Counted from the first letter of the stretch, positions 41,987-52,710 are shown. The stretch: 64,000 nt of DNA from Nonomuraea montanisoli (GCF_013363975.1 NZ_JABWGN010000003.1:186001-250000), one strand, 5' to 3'. Translations and numbers: made by a program. Notes: generated by a model not told the origin, from the letters alone.

Positions 41987-42904
41987 ATGAATTCGTTGAC
42001 CCAAGCAAGGGTTTCTGAGATCAGAGCCTTCAACCGGTTCTATACGAAGATGATCGGGGTTCTCCAGGCGGGGATGCTCGACTCGGCGTACTCCCTCACC
42101 GAGGTCAGGGTGCTGTACGAGCTGGCGCACCACGCCGAGCCGATGGAGACCGGCGACCTGCGGGGGCTGCTCGGGCTCGACGCGGGCTATCTCAGCCGGA
42201 TCCTGTCGCGGCTGGAGGGCGACGGGCTGCTGTCGCGGGAGCGCTCGCCCGGCGACGCGCGCAAGCAGGTCGTCCGGCTGAGCGAGGCCGGCGTGGCCAC
42301 GTTCCGGCGCCTGGACGCCCGGTCGGCCGAGGAGATCGAGCAGCTCCTGGCCGGCCTGCCCGAAACCGGGCAGGAGCGGCTGGTGACCTCGATGGCGGCG
42401 ATCCGGAAGCTGATCAGCCGGGACAGGGAGCGCGAGCCGTTCGTCATCAGGCCGCCGCGCATCGGCGACCTCGGCTGGGTCGTCCAGCGGCACGGCGACC
42501 TCTACAGCCGCGAGTACGGCTGGGGCCTCGCGTTCGAGCAGCTCGTGGCCCGGCTCCTGGGCGGGCTGGACCTCGCGGGCCGCGACGCGGGCTGGATCGC
42601 CGAGGCCGGCGGCGAGCGGCTCGGATGCGTGTTCTTCGAGCACGTGGACGACGGCACCGCCAAGCTGCGGATGCTGCTGGTCGAGCCGTCCGCCCGGGGG
42701 CTCGGCCTCGGGCGGCGGCTGGTCGAGGAGTGCGTGCGCCACGCCCGCGAGGGCGGCTACCAGCGGATCACGCTGTGGACCCGCGACTGCCTGGAGGGCG
42801 CCCGGCGCATCTACGCGCGGACGGGATTCGTGCACGAGTCCAGCGAGAGGGGCGTCGAGAACGGCGTCGAGGTGGTCGACGAGGTCTGGACGCTCACCTT
42901 CTGA
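41987..42904 (+). CDS. MarR-GNAT fusion protein
   Basis: In this 305-residue protein a MarR winged-HTH domain (about 1-145; TEVRVLYELAHH, LDAGYLSRILSRLEGDGLLSRERSPGDARKQVVRLSEAG) is joined to a GNAT acetyltransferase (about 155-305; LRMLLVEPSARGLGLGRRLVEECVRHAR and ARRIYARTGF). Fusions of this type are known in actinobacteria and may acetylate a small molecule that also serves as inducer. The ATG at 41987 has GGAG only two bases before it, so an upstream TTG may be used instead. It is divergent from the lactonase, and its last 11 bases overlap the convergent MMPL gene. Confidence 0.88.
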   Translation: MNSLTQARVSEIRAFNRFYTKMIGVLQAGMLDSAYSLTEVRVLYELAHHAEPMETGDLRGLLGLDAGYLSRILSRLEGDGLLSRERSPGDARKQVVRLSEAGVATFRRLDARSAEEIEQLLAGLPETGQERLVTSMAAIRKLISRDREREPFVIRPPRIGDLGWVVQRHGDLYSREYGWGLAFEQLVARLLGGLDLAGRDAGWIAEAGGERLGCVFFEHVDDGTAKLRMLLVEPSARGLGLGRRLVEECVRHAREGGYQRITLWTRDCLEGARRIYARTGFVHESSERGVENGVEVVDEVWTLTF

Positions 42905-45137
42905 GCAGCGCGCGCCGGCCCGGCCACCAGTTGAGCGGCCCGGCCAGGCGCATGAGGCTGGGCACGAGCACCGCCCTGATCACCGTCGCGTCCACCAGCA
43001 CGGCCACGGCCATGCCGACGCCCAGCATCTGCACGAACGTCACCTCCGCCGTGGCGTACGCCGCGAAGGACAGCGCCAGGATGCCGCCCGCCGCGGTGAT
43101 CAGCGGGGCGCCCCGCTGTAGCCCGGCCGCCACGGCCCGGCCGGTGTCGCCCGTCCTCGCGTACTCCTCCTCGATCCGGGACAGCAGGAACACCTCGTAG
43201 TCCATGGACAGGCCGTAGGCCACGCACAGCATGAGGATGGGGATGCTCGGGTCGAGGCTGCCGGTGGGCGTGAAGCCCAGCAGGCCCGCCAGGTGCCCGT
43301 CCTGGTAGACCCAGACGAGCGCGCCGAACATGACGCCGAGGCTGAGCAGGTTCAGCACGCTCGCCTTGACGGGGATGAGCAGGCTGCGGGTCATGGCGAA
43401 CAGCAGGACGAAGCTCACGCCCAGCATCAGCCCGAGGACCAGCGGCAGCCGTCCCACCACCGAGGCCCGGTAGTCGGCCAGCTCCGCCGGATAGCCGCCC
43501 ACCAGCACCGGGAACGGAGGCCGCACCGCCCGCACGGCCGCGACCAGCCGCACCGGGTCGCCGGCCAGCGCCTCCGCGGAGGGCACCACCGACAGCCAGG
43601 TGCCGCCCCGCCCGGCGAACCGGGCCGGCTCGCCCGCGCCGACGCGCCGCCCGGCCGCGTACGAGCCCGCCGCAGAGTCGACCTGGGCCACGCCGGGCAG
43701 CCGCGACAGAGCCGCCGCGTAGGCGCCCACCGGCCCGGCGCCACCTCGGGCGGCCCCCTGAGAGGCCGCGCCGGCGTCGGCCGGCCCGCCGGTCGTCCGG
43801 GAGACGACCTGGATGGCGTCGGTCTCCTCGGCGGGGAAGCCCTGCCGGATGACCTCCTGCGTCTGCCGGGCCGGGGCGGAGGCCGGGAGGATCCGGTCGT
43901 CGGCCACGCCGAAGCGCAGCCCGAGGAACGGCGAGGCGAGCAGGAGCAGCAGCCCGGCCGCCAGGCCCCCGAAGACCAGCGGCCGGCGCATCACCCGCGT
44001 CGCGAGCCCGTGCCAGAACCCACCCTCCCGCTCCGGCACGGGCCTCCTCGGCAGCAGCGCCCCGCCGGCGGAGGCGAGGAGGGCCGGCAGCACGACCACG
44101 GCGGCGACCGTCCCGCCCAGGACCACCGCGATGCCCGCGTACGCGAACGAGCGCAGGAACCCGAACGGCAGCACGAACAGCACCGCCAGGGAGGCGGCCA
44201 CGGTGAACCCGCTGAAGAGCACGGTGCGCCCCGCGTGCTCGACGGCCGCGGCCACGGCCTCCACCCGGTCGAGCCCGCGCCGCGTCTCCTCGCGGAAGCG
44301 CGCGATCATGAACAGGCAGTAGTCGACGCCGAGCCCGAGACCCATCGCCAGCGTCAGGTTCAGGGCGAAGGTGGAGATCTCGGCGAACGCCAGCACCCCG
44401 CGCAGCAGGGCCAGCCCGACGACCATGGCGTACACCCCGGCCAGGATCGGCACCAGGGCGGCCGCGACCCGCCGCTGGTAGAGCCAGAGCAGGACGAACA
44501 CCAGCTGGAAGACGACCAGCTCGGCGCGGACGAAGTCCTGGCGGGCCAGCGGCACGGTCTGGCGGAACACCTCCTCGCCCCCTCCGGCCCGCACCTGGAG
44601 GAGCGCGTCGCCCCGGGTGATGTCGGGGACCAGGCGGGGCAGCACGACCTGCCGGACGTGGCCGGCGTCCCCGGGGACGCGCGCGACGATCAGCGCGTGC
44701 CGCCGGTCCTCGCTGCGCAGGGTGGCGGAGCCGCCGCGGGTCCAGTACGAGGCGGCCTCGGCGACGCCGTCCGCGGCGCCGACGCGGGCGGTCAGCCGCC
44801 GGCCCGCCTCGGCGACGGCGGCGTCGTCCACGGTGCCCGTCCTCGGAGTGACGAGGAAGACCAGGTCGGGGCTCCCGGTGCCGAACCGGGCGGCCAGCTC
44901 GGCCTGGGCCCGGTCGGACTCGGATCCGGGCGCCTCGAACCGGGCCAGCGACAGGCGAGGCACCGCGCCCGCCGCGAGCGCCGCGGCGGCCACGAACAGG
45001 GCCAGGGCCAGGGCGAGCACCGCGCGGCGCCGCCGGGCGAGGAGGCGGCCGAGCCGGCGCAGGGGCGGCCCGCCCTCGGGCGCGGCCGGCGCGGGTCCGG
45101 CGGCGTCCGGGACCACGGGCGCGGACGGGTTGGTCAT
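42894..45137 (-). CDS. MMPL family RND-type exporter
   Basis: The 747-residue protein has the MmpL/RND plan: one N-terminal helix (about 38-58), a periplasmic domain, five helices (about 205-360) including NLTLAMGLGLGVDYCLFMIARFREE, a second helix and periplasmic domain, then five more (about 545-735) with CVAYGLSMDYEVFLLSRIEEEY. The two Asp-Tyr pairs (GVDY and SMDY) are the proton-relay residues of MmpL transporters. It probably exports lipids, siderophores or hydrophobic drugs. Divergent from a TetR gene, its likely repressor. Confidence 0.93.
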   Translation of the reverse strand: MTNPSAPVVPDAAGPAPAAPEGGPPLRRLGRLLARRRRAVLALALALFVAAAALAAGAVPRLSLARFEAPGSESDRAQAELAARFGTGSPDLVFLVTPRTGTVDDAAVAEAGRRLTARVGAADGVAEAASYWTRGGSATLRSEDRRHALIVARVPGDAGHVRQVVLPRLVPDITRGDALLQVRAGGGEEVFRQTVPLARQDFVRAELVVFQLVFVLLWLYQRRVAAALVPILAGVYAMVVGLALLRGVLAFAEISTFALNLTLAMGLGLGVDYCLFMIARFREETRRGLDRVEAVAAAVEHAGRTVLFSGFTVAASLAVLFVLPFGFLRSFAYAGIAVVLGGTVAAVVVLPALLASAGGALLPRRPVPEREGGFWHGLATRVMRRPLVFGGLAAGLLLLLASPFLGLRFGVADDRILPASAPARQTQEVIRQGFPAEETDAIQVVSRTTGGPADAGAASQGAARGGAGPVGAYAAALSRLPGVAQVDSAAGSYAAGRRVGAGEPARFAGRGGTWLSVVPSAEALAGDPVRLVAAVRAVRPPFPVLVGGYPAELADYRASVVGRLPLVLGLMLGVSFVLLFAMTRSLLIPVKASVLNLLSLGVMFGALVWVYQDGHLAGLLGFTPTGSLDPSIPILMLCVAYGLSMDYEVFLLSRIEEEYARTGDTGRAVAAGLQRGAPLITAAGGILALSFAAYATAEVTFVQMLGVGMAVAVLVDATVIRAVLVPSLMRLAGPLNWWPGRRALLRR

Positions 45138-45157
45138 GCGGACTCCCCGGAAAAGTC

Positions 45158-45220
45158 GGTAATGTACTCGTGTTTCACCCTTCGAGGCTCAGGAATACAA
45201 GTAAATGCTCGCATTTGTCA
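45158..45220. promoter_or_regulatory. Candidate TetR operators between MMPL and tetR genes
   Basis: AAATGC-TC-GCATTT at 45203-45216 is a perfect palindrome. A related, imperfect copy (TAATGTACTCGTGTTT) lies at 45160-45175 and overlaps a TACATT -10 element facing the MMPL gene (minus strand, 45166-45161). The 114-base region is markedly AT-richer than its surroundings. Confidence 0.5.
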
Positions 45221-45251
45221 ACGCGGGATGCCGTCGTGACCGGAGGTCGTC

Positions 45252-45845
45252 GTGACCGAGCGCGTGGTGCGCAGGCAGGCGCGGGGGCTCCGGCGCATGG
45301 CGGACATCCTCGACGCGGCCGAGCTGGTGATCGCCGACGTCGGCTACCCGGAGATGACGACCAACCAGGTCGCGGCCCGCGCCGGGATGTCGCCGGGCTC
45401 GCTGTACCAGTTCTTCCGCAACAAGGAGGAGATCCTCGACGGGCTGGTGACCCGCTACACCGACGAGCGGGAGGAGTTCTGGGCGGCCCGGTTGGCCGAG
45501 GTCACACCGGAGGTGCCGCTGGAGGCGCTGGTCGGGCGGCTCGTGGACGAGAGCGTGGCGTTCAAGACGCGCTCGCCCGCCTACTGGGCGCTGCTGTACG
45601 GCTCGGCGACCGGCGACCGGCTGGCCGCCGCGGCGGGGCGGCTGCACGAGGCGATCGCCGGCCAGGTGGCGGAGCTGCTGCGGCGGCGCTCCCCCGGCCT
45701 GGAGCCGGAGCGGGCGCTGACGCTCGGCACGATGGCGGTGGCCGCCGTGAAGGCCGTCATGCCGCTCGTCTCCACGGCCGCGCCGGAGCGGGCGGACGCC
45801 CTCGTGGCGGAGCTGAAGGTGATGCTGGTGCGCTACCTGGACTGA
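45252..45845 (+). CDS. TetR family transcriptional regulator
   Basis: The 197-residue protein has the TetR_N HTH at about 16-62 (RMADILDAAELVIADVGYPEMTTNQVAARAGMSPGSLYQFFRNKEEIL) and an all-helical ligand domain. GTG start. It is divergent from the MMPL exporter and so a likely local repressor responding to an exported compound. It converges with the PhoX-like gene, with 13 bases between the stops. Confidence 0.9.
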   Translation: MTERVVRRQARGLRRMADILDAAELVIADVGYPEMTTNQVAARAGMSPGSLYQFFRNKEEILDGLVTRYTDEREEFWAARLAEVTPEVPLEALVGRLVDESVAFKTRSPAYWALLYGSATGDRLAAAAGRLHEAIAGQVAELLRRRSPGLEPERALTLGTMAVAAVKAVMPLVSTAAPERADALVAELKVMLVRYLD

Positions 45846-45858
45846 GCGGCCTCGAAGG

Positions 45859-46893
45859 TCAGTGGCGGAAGGGGCCGGTCACCTCGAAGGTGTGGCCGTC
45901 GCCCGGCTCGCCGGCCGGGCCGCGCCGGGAGGAGAAGTACAGACGCGAGCCGTCGGGCGAGAACGCCGGCCCGGTCAGCTCCGCGCCGGCGTGCCCCTCC
46001 AGGCGCAGGAACGGGGCGATCGCCCGGTCGGGGGTGATGACGTCGACGCCCATCGTGTCCCTGGTCACGTACAGGTCGCCGGAGGGCGCGGCGGTGACGG
46101 CCCGCACGCCTCCGCACAGCCGCTCCAGCGTGGACGTCTGCGCGTCGTAGGCCCACAGGCCGTGATCGCCCTTGGTGGTGAAGTAGCACACGCCGCCGGC
46201 GTAGTGGCAGCCCTCGGCGCCGTCGAAGCGGCGCGCCTCGTCGACCTGGTGGCGCGTGGCCTTGAGCAGCGCGGCCGGCGAGGGCACGGGCCGCCAGTCG
46301 CCGGAGACGCACAGCACCTCCAGCCGCCCCTCGGTCAGGTCGCCCCAGTCGCCCGGCACGAACCGGTAGAAGCACCCGTCGGGCTCGCCCTCGGTGAGGT
46401 AGACGACCTGGCGGTCGGGGTCGCAGGCGGCGGCCTCGTGACGGAAGCGCCCCATGGCCAGGCGGGGCCGGGCGGCGCGGGCGCCGTACGGGTCGCACTC
46501 GAAGACCCGGCCGCGGTGGCCCAGCTCGCACGACAGCCACGTGTGCCAGGGGGTGGCGCCGCCGGCGCAGTTGAGGTCGGTGCCGGACAGGATCCGGTAG
46601 GCGTCGGCGACCGTGCCGTCCGGGGCGAAGCGGAGGGCCGCGGCGCCGCCGAGCAGGGGCAGCTCGGAGTTGGAGACGTAGATCCAGCCGGCGCCGTCGG
46701 GGAAGCAGGCGCCGCCGTCGGGCGCCGCGTGCCAGGTCAGCCCGGCCACCTTGCGGCCCGAGCGGGCCACGACCCGGCCGCTGAACCCGGCGGGCAGGAC
46801 CAGCCCGTCGCCGCCGTACGGGGCGAGCGGGCCGTACGGGCCGGCCGCCTCCCGGCGGAGCGGGCCCGTGCGGAGGAGAGTCTTGCGGGACAT
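45859..46893 (-). CDS. PhoX-like (DUF839) beta-propeller protein
   Basis: The 344-residue protein matches the PhoX/DUF839 family: the conserved block LNCAGGATPWHTWLSCELGH (around 105-125), RHEAAACDPDRQVVYLTEGEPDGCFYRFVP, and the C-terminal GPAFSPDGSRLYFSSRRG. PhoX proteins are calcium/iron-dependent phosphatases exported by Tat; this one has no twin-Arg signal or membrane segment and is much shorter, so it is a truncated-type homologue that may have another function. Typical PhoX metal ligands (Glu in LSCE, His in RHEA, Glu in TEGE) are in place. Confidence 0.75.
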   Translation of the reverse strand: MSRKTLLRTGPLRREAAGPYGPLAPYGGDGLVLPAGFSGRVVARSGRKVAGLTWHAAPDGGACFPDGAGWIYVSNSELPLLGGAAALRFAPDGTVADAYRILSGTDLNCAGGATPWHTWLSCELGHRGRVFECDPYGARAARPRLAMGRFRHEAAACDPDRQVVYLTEGEPDGCFYRFVPGDWGDLTEGRLEVLCVSGDWRPVPSPAALLKATRHQVDEARRFDGAEGCHYAGGVCYFTTKGDHGLWAYDAQTSTLERLCGGVRAVTAAPSGDLYVTRDTMGVDVITPDRAIAPFLRLEGHAGAELTGPAFSPDGSRLYFSSRRGPAGEPGDGHTFEVTGPFRH

Positions 46894-47052
46894 GGGTCAG
46901 GCCTCCCTCTGGGTCCACGCTAGTCGACAGCACGGACATGAATGGCGGGATCCCGCCCGCCGAACAGCACGCGAACCCCGGCCCACCGGCCCGTCGCATC
47001 CGCGCATATCGCTCACGGCTTCCACCCGCGCCCGCCCCCTCCTCCGGCACGG

Positions 47053-47086
47053 AAAAGCCCGGGGCCGCGCGGGGCTCCGGGCTTCA
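47053..47086 (-). terminator. Terminator of the Dps gene
   Basis: AAGCCCGG-GGCC pairs with GGCT-CCGGGCTT around a short loop; read on the minus strand the stem is followed by CTTTTCC. It lies nine bases after the Dps stop codon. Confidence 0.65.
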
Positions 47087-47095
47087 CCGGCAGGG

Positions 47096-47563
47096 TCAGC
47101 GCTGGGCCTGGAACATCCAGCGCTCCTTGTCGATGTCCTGGGCGATCGCGATCAGGATGTCCTGGGTGGCGGGGTCGGGCTCGTCGGTCGCCTCGATCCG
47201 CTCGCGCAGCCGCCGGCCGATCCCGTCGAGGATGTCCGCGACCGTGGCCACGACCTTGCCGTCCTCGATCCAGCCGTTCTCCGGCTGCGCCAGCTTGGTG
47301 TTCTTGGCCAGGGTGGAGGAGCGGCCGTCGGGGTTGATGCCCAGCGCCGACGCGCGTTCGGCCACGGTGTCGGCGTGCTCGCGCGCCAGCGCGACCAGCT
47401 CGTCGAGTTGCAGGTGCACCGAGCGGAAGTTCGTACCGACGATGTTCCAGTGCATCTGCTTGGCGACGAGCGACAGGTCGATGAGGTCGACGAGGGTGCC
47501 CTGCAGGCACTCGGCGACCGTGCTCTTCGCCTCGCCCGAGAGGGGTCCGGTGATCGGAGCCAT
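47096..47563 (-). CDS. dps: Dps family DNA-protection ferritin
   Basis: The 155-residue protein forms dodecameric shells that oxidise and store iron and shield DNA. The ferroxidase ligands sit in LSLVAKQMHWNIVGTNFRSVHLQLDELVALAREHADTVAERA (His in QMHWN, Asp in LDELV, and Glu/Asp beyond). The frame begins nine codons earlier at 47590, but GGGGAGG lies just before the ATG at 47563, so I take that start. Divergent to the MerR gene with about 105 bases between, where a MerR-type operator lies. Confidence 0.92.
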   Translation of the reverse strand: MAPITGPLSGEAKSTVAECLQGTLVDLIDLSLVAKQMHWNIVGTNFRSVHLQLDELVALAREHADTVAERASALGINPDGRSSTLAKNTKLAQPENGWIEDGKVVATVADILDGIGRRLRERIEATDEPDPATQDILIAIAQDIDKERWMFQAQR

Positions 47564-47633
47564 GATGTTTTCCTCCCCGTTGTACGACATCTCCGCTCTT
47601 TCTGCACCAAATCCGGCGCTTTAATCCTCCGCA

Positions 47634-47664
47634 TTGACACTGCAACAGTGACAGTGTCATTGTG
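47634..47664 (+). promoter_or_regulatory. MerR-type promoter/operator of the MerR-VWA operon
   Basis: TTGACA at 47634-47639 is the -35. The dyad TGACACTG-N9-CAGTGTCA (47635-47642 with 47652-47659) fills the spacer, and a weak ATTGTG (47659-47664) stands 19 bases on, the over-long spacing MerR proteins correct by twisting DNA. Confidence 0.6.
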
Positions 47665-47669
47665 AGGGC

Positions 47670-48392
47670 ATGGAGGAGACCTGGACCATCGGCGAGCTGG
47701 CGGAGCGGGCGGCCGGCCTGCTGCGCGCCGGCGGGCCGAACGGCAACGGCCGGGTGCGCGAGGTGCCGGGCGAGCGGTTGATCAGGTGGTACACGACGAT
47801 CGGCCTGGTCGACCCGCCGCTGTCCCGGCGCGGCCGGGTCGCCCGGTACGGGCGGCGCCACCTGCTCCAGCTCGTGGCGGTCAAGCGCCTCCAGGCGGCC
47901 GGGCTGTCGATCGCCGACATCCAGATGGCCCTGGCGGGCGCGACGGACGCCATGCTGGAGGGAGCCGCCCACCCGGAGACCGATCTGGAGGCGCCAGGAG
48001 CGGCCGGCTCCGCGTCCCGCCCCGACGGCGAGACGGACGCCTCGCGCGAGGCCGCGCCAGGGCCCGACCGCTTCTGGGCGCGCGCTCCGCGAGGCCGCGC
48101 CCCCTCCCCCGCCCCGGCACCCTCGCTCACCCCCGCCCCCTCGCCCGCCTCGCACCGGCCCGCGCCCCGCGGCCCCGGGACCGATGGCCATGACGAACCG
48201 CGCCACCGCGATCCCGCCGTCGCTCCCGAGCCGGCGCCGCCCGGCGGCCTGGTGCGCGGGATCAGGCTGGCGCCCGGCGTGACGCTGGTGCTCGACGGCT
48301 CCGGCCGCACCCCCTCCACCGACGACGTCCAGGCCGTGCTCGGCGCGGCCGCCCCGCTGCTGGCGGTGCTCGAAGAGAGGAAGCTCGCATGA
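47670..48392 (+). CDS. MerR family regulator
   Basis: The 240-residue protein has a MerR winged HTH (about 5-85) carrying an insert: WTIGELAERAAGLLRAGG..., then RLIRWYTTIGLVDPPLSRRGRVARYGRRHLLQLVAVKRLQAAGLSIADIQMAL. The usual dimer coiled coil is followed by a long Pro/Ala-rich, disordered linker (about 105-190) and a short C-terminal domain (IRLAPGVTLVLDGSGRTPSTDDVQAVL) that may be the sensor. It has no Cys metal site. Its stop overlaps the ATG of the VIT/VWA gene (ATGA), so both are one operon, likely autoregulated through the dyad in its promoter. Confidence 0.85.
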   Translation: MEETWTIGELAERAAGLLRAGGPNGNGRVREVPGERLIRWYTTIGLVDPPLSRRGRVARYGRRHLLQLVAVKRLQAAGLSIADIQMALAGATDAMLEGAAHPETDLEAPGAAGSASRPDGETDASREAAPGPDRFWARAPRGRAPSPAPAPSLTPAPSPASHRPAPRGPGTDGHDEPRHRDPAVAPEPAPPGGLVRGIRLAPGVTLVLDGSGRTPSTDDVQAVLGAAAPLLAVLEERKLA

Positions 48393-50884
48393 AGATCGTT
48401 CCACTCGAGCCCGGACGGTGCCGGCCGGTGCCGGACTCCGGGTTCGGCGCGCTGCGCACGGACCGGGGCAACCTGCCACTGGAGGGCGTGGACGTCACGG
48501 CCGCCGTCTCCGGTCTCGTCGCCGGCGTCGAGGTGGCCCAGGAGTTCCGGAACCCGTTCGACGTCACGCTGGAGGCCACGTACGTCTTCCCGCTCCCCGA
48601 CCGGGCGGCCGTGACCGCGTTCCGGATGGAGGCCGACGACCGGGTCATCGACGGCGTGCTCAAGGAGCGCGGCCAGGCGCGGGCCGACTACGACCGGGCG
48701 CTGCGCGAGGGCCGGCGCGCGGCGATCGCCGAGGAGGAGCGGCCGGACGTGTTCACGATCCGGGTGGGCAACATCCTGCCCGGCGAGCGGGTCACGGTCC
48801 GGATGTCGCTCAGCCAGCCGCTGCCGTACGAGGACGGCGCGGCCACGTTCCGCTTCCCGCTGGTGGTGGCGCCCCGCTACATCCCGGGCGCCCCGCTCGA
48901 CGGCTCCCCCGCCGGGGACGGCGCCGCGCCCGACACCGAGGCCGTGCCCGACGCCTCGCGGATCACCCCGCCGGTGCTCCTGCCCGGCTTCCCCGCGCCG
49001 GTGCGGCTGTCGCTGGCGGTGACCCTCGACCCCGCAGGTCTGGACCTGCGGGACGTCTCCTCCAGCCTGCACGTGGTCGAGGAGGACGGCCACACCGTAC
49101 GCCTGCGCCCCGGCGAGCGGCTGGATCGCGACTTCATCCTCAGGCTGGCCTTCGACGCCTCGACCGCCCTCCAGATCGACACGAGCGGGACGGACGGCGA
49201 GACGGGCGGCCAGACGGACCGCGAGACGGACGGCGGCGGGACGCGCGGCGGCGGGACGTTCGCGCTGACCGTCGTGCCGCCCGCCCTGGAGGCGCCGCGC
49301 GCGCCGCGCGACCTGGTGCTGCTGCTGGACCGCTCGGGCAGCATGAGCGGCTGGAAGATGGTCGCCGCCCGGCGGGCCGCCGCGCGCATCGTCGACACGC
49401 TCACCTCCAACGACCGGTTCGCGGTGCTGACCTTCGACTCGGTGGTGGAGCAGCCGTTCGAGGGGCTCGTGGAGGCGTCCGACCGCGACCGGTACCGCGC
49501 CGTCGAGCATCTCGCGCGCGTGGACGCCCGGGGCGGCACCGAGCTGCTGGAGCCGCTGCGCGAGGCCGTGCGGCTGCTGCCGCCCGCCGAGGGCCGCGAG
49601 CGCGTGCTCGTCCTCGTCACCGACGGCCAGGTCGGCAACGAGGACCAGATCCTGGAGCAGGCGGGCGGCGCGCTGTCGGCCATGCGCGTGCACGCCGTCG
49701 GCATCGACCGCGCCGTGAACGCCGGCTTCCTCGGCAGGCTCGCCGGGCTCGGCGCGGGCCGGTGCGAGCTGGTCGAGTCGGAGGACCGGCTCGACGCCGC
49801 CATGGAGCAGATCCACCGGCGCATCGGCGCGCCCCTGGTCACGGACCTGGCCCTCAAGGGCCTCGACACGGAGCCGGGCACGGTCACGCACCTGGGCTCG
49901 ATCTTCCCGGGTGTGCCGCTGCGGGCCTACGGGCGCCTGCGGCGCGTCGAGCCGGGCGGCGCGACCGTGACCGTGCGGGGGCTCGCCGCGGGAGAGCCGT
50001 GGGAGCGGCAGGTCACCGCGACGGCCGTGGACAACCCGGCGCTGCGCGCCGTGTGGGCCCGAGCGCACCTGCGCGCGCTGGAGGACCGCTACGCGATGGG
50101 CGAGCACGAGCTGGAGGACGAGATCGTCCGGGTCTCGCTGGAGTACGGCGTCCTGTGCAGGTTCACGGCCTACGTCGCGGTGGACAGCAGGACGGTGGCC
50201 GAGGGCGGCCCCGAGCACCGGGTCATCCAGCCGGTCGAGCCCCCGAGCGGCTGGGAGATGCCGTCGGCGCCGTCGATGCCCGGGTTCATGGCGCAGGCCG
50301 CCGTGATGGCGGCGCCGGGCCCGTTCCGCGCGTCGTCGCCGACGTTCGAGGCGGCGCTGGACCAGGGCGTCCCGATGAGCCCGCCGGCCGCCCCCGCGCC
50401 GCCGAGGGCTCCGGGGGCAGGAGCCGCCGGCTCCGCGCCGGGGGACGCCGGCGGGTTCGGCGCCTCGTCGGGCGGGTCGGCGGGACCGCGCGGGCCGGTG
50501 TTCGGCCGGCCGGGCGCGGTGCCGCGTCCCGCCCGCCGGGCCGCGGGCGGGCTGGAGCCGGTACGGGGACAGCTCGTGGCCGAGCTCGACCGGCTCAAGG
50601 CGCTGCCCACGGCCGACGCGCTGTACCTCGCCGACCTCGGCTCCCGGCTGGCGGCCCTGTCCTCGTACCTGGGGGATCACGCGGAGCTGTCGGCCCTGGC
50701 ACGTGAGCTGGAGGCGGCCGAGCGGCCGGGCACGGACCTGGCGGGGCTGCGGCGGCACGCCGTCGAGGTGCTCACGTCGCTGACGGGCGGCCCCGCCCCG
50801 GACGCGGGGGGCGGCGGCTCGCCGGAGGCGGGCGGCGGCTCGCCGGCCGGGCCGCGGCGCGCGCCCTTCTGGAAGCGCGGCTGA
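48389..50884 (+). CDS. VIT and von Willebrand factor A domain protein
   Basis: The 831-residue protein of inter-alpha-trypsin-inhibitor type has an N-terminal VIT domain (about 30-155; LEGVDVTAAVSGLVAGVEVAQEFRNPF, YVFPLPDRAAVTAFRME, GNILPGERVTVRM) and a VWA domain (about 305-470) with an intact MIDAS: DRSGSMSG, Thr in GGTELLEPL, Asp in LVTDGQVGN. A Pro/Gly/Ala linker (about 640-720) and a helical end follow. There is no signal peptide or transmembrane helix, so it is cytosolic. It pairs with the upstream MerR. Function unknown; MIDAS binding to protein partners is the family expectation. Confidence 0.88.
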   Translation: MKIVPLEPGRCRPVPDSGFGALRTDRGNLPLEGVDVTAAVSGLVAGVEVAQEFRNPFDVTLEATYVFPLPDRAAVTAFRMEADDRVIDGVLKERGQARADYDRALREGRRAAIAEEERPDVFTIRVGNILPGERVTVRMSLSQPLPYEDGAATFRFPLVVAPRYIPGAPLDGSPAGDGAAPDTEAVPDASRITPPVLLPGFPAPVRLSLAVTLDPAGLDLRDVSSSLHVVEEDGHTVRLRPGERLDRDFILRLAFDASTALQIDTSGTDGETGGQTDRETDGGGTRGGGTFALTVVPPALEAPRAPRDLVLLLDRSGSMSGWKMVAARRAAARIVDTLTSNDRFAVLTFDSVVEQPFEGLVEASDRDRYRAVEHLARVDARGGTELLEPLREAVRLLPPAEGRERVLVLVTDGQVGNEDQILEQAGGALSAMRVHAVGIDRAVNAGFLGRLAGLGAGRCELVESEDRLDAAMEQIHRRIGAPLVTDLALKGLDTEPGTVTHLGSIFPGVPLRAYGRLRRVEPGGATVTVRGLAAGEPWERQVTATAVDNPALRAVWARAHLRALEDRYAMGEHELEDEIVRVSLEYGVLCRFTAYVAVDSRTVAEGGPEHRVIQPVEPPSGWEMPSAPSMPGFMAQAAVMAAPGPFRASSPTFEAALDQGVPMSPPAAPAPPRAPGAGAAGSAPGDAGGFGASSGGSAGPRGPVFGRPGAVPRPARRAAGGLEPVRGQLVAELDRLKALPTADALYLADLGSRLAALSSYLGDHAELSALARELEAAERPGTDLAGLRRHAVEVLTSLTGGPAPDAGGGGSPEAGGGSPAGPRRAPFWKRG

Positions 50885-50903
50885 CTTCTGGAAGCGCGGC
50901 TGA
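50866..50903. repeat. 19-bp tandem duplication of the VWA gene end
   Basis: CTTCTGGAAGCGCGGCTGA occurs twice head to tail (50866-50884, 50885-50903). The first copy ends in the stop codon in use; the second places another TGA 19 bases downstream, out of frame. Confidence 0.9.

Positions 50904-52710
<1,807 letters not shown>

Noticed and set aside
41960-41996. A third copy of the GGTTGAC operator near the MarR-GNAT start
   Set aside because: Only single half-sites (GGTTGAC and CGTTGAC) occur, not in palindromic arrangement.
42894-42904. Frameshift at the overlapping ends of the GNAT and MMPL genes
   Set aside because: Both proteins are complete to their usual C-termini; an 11-base convergent overlap is acceptable.
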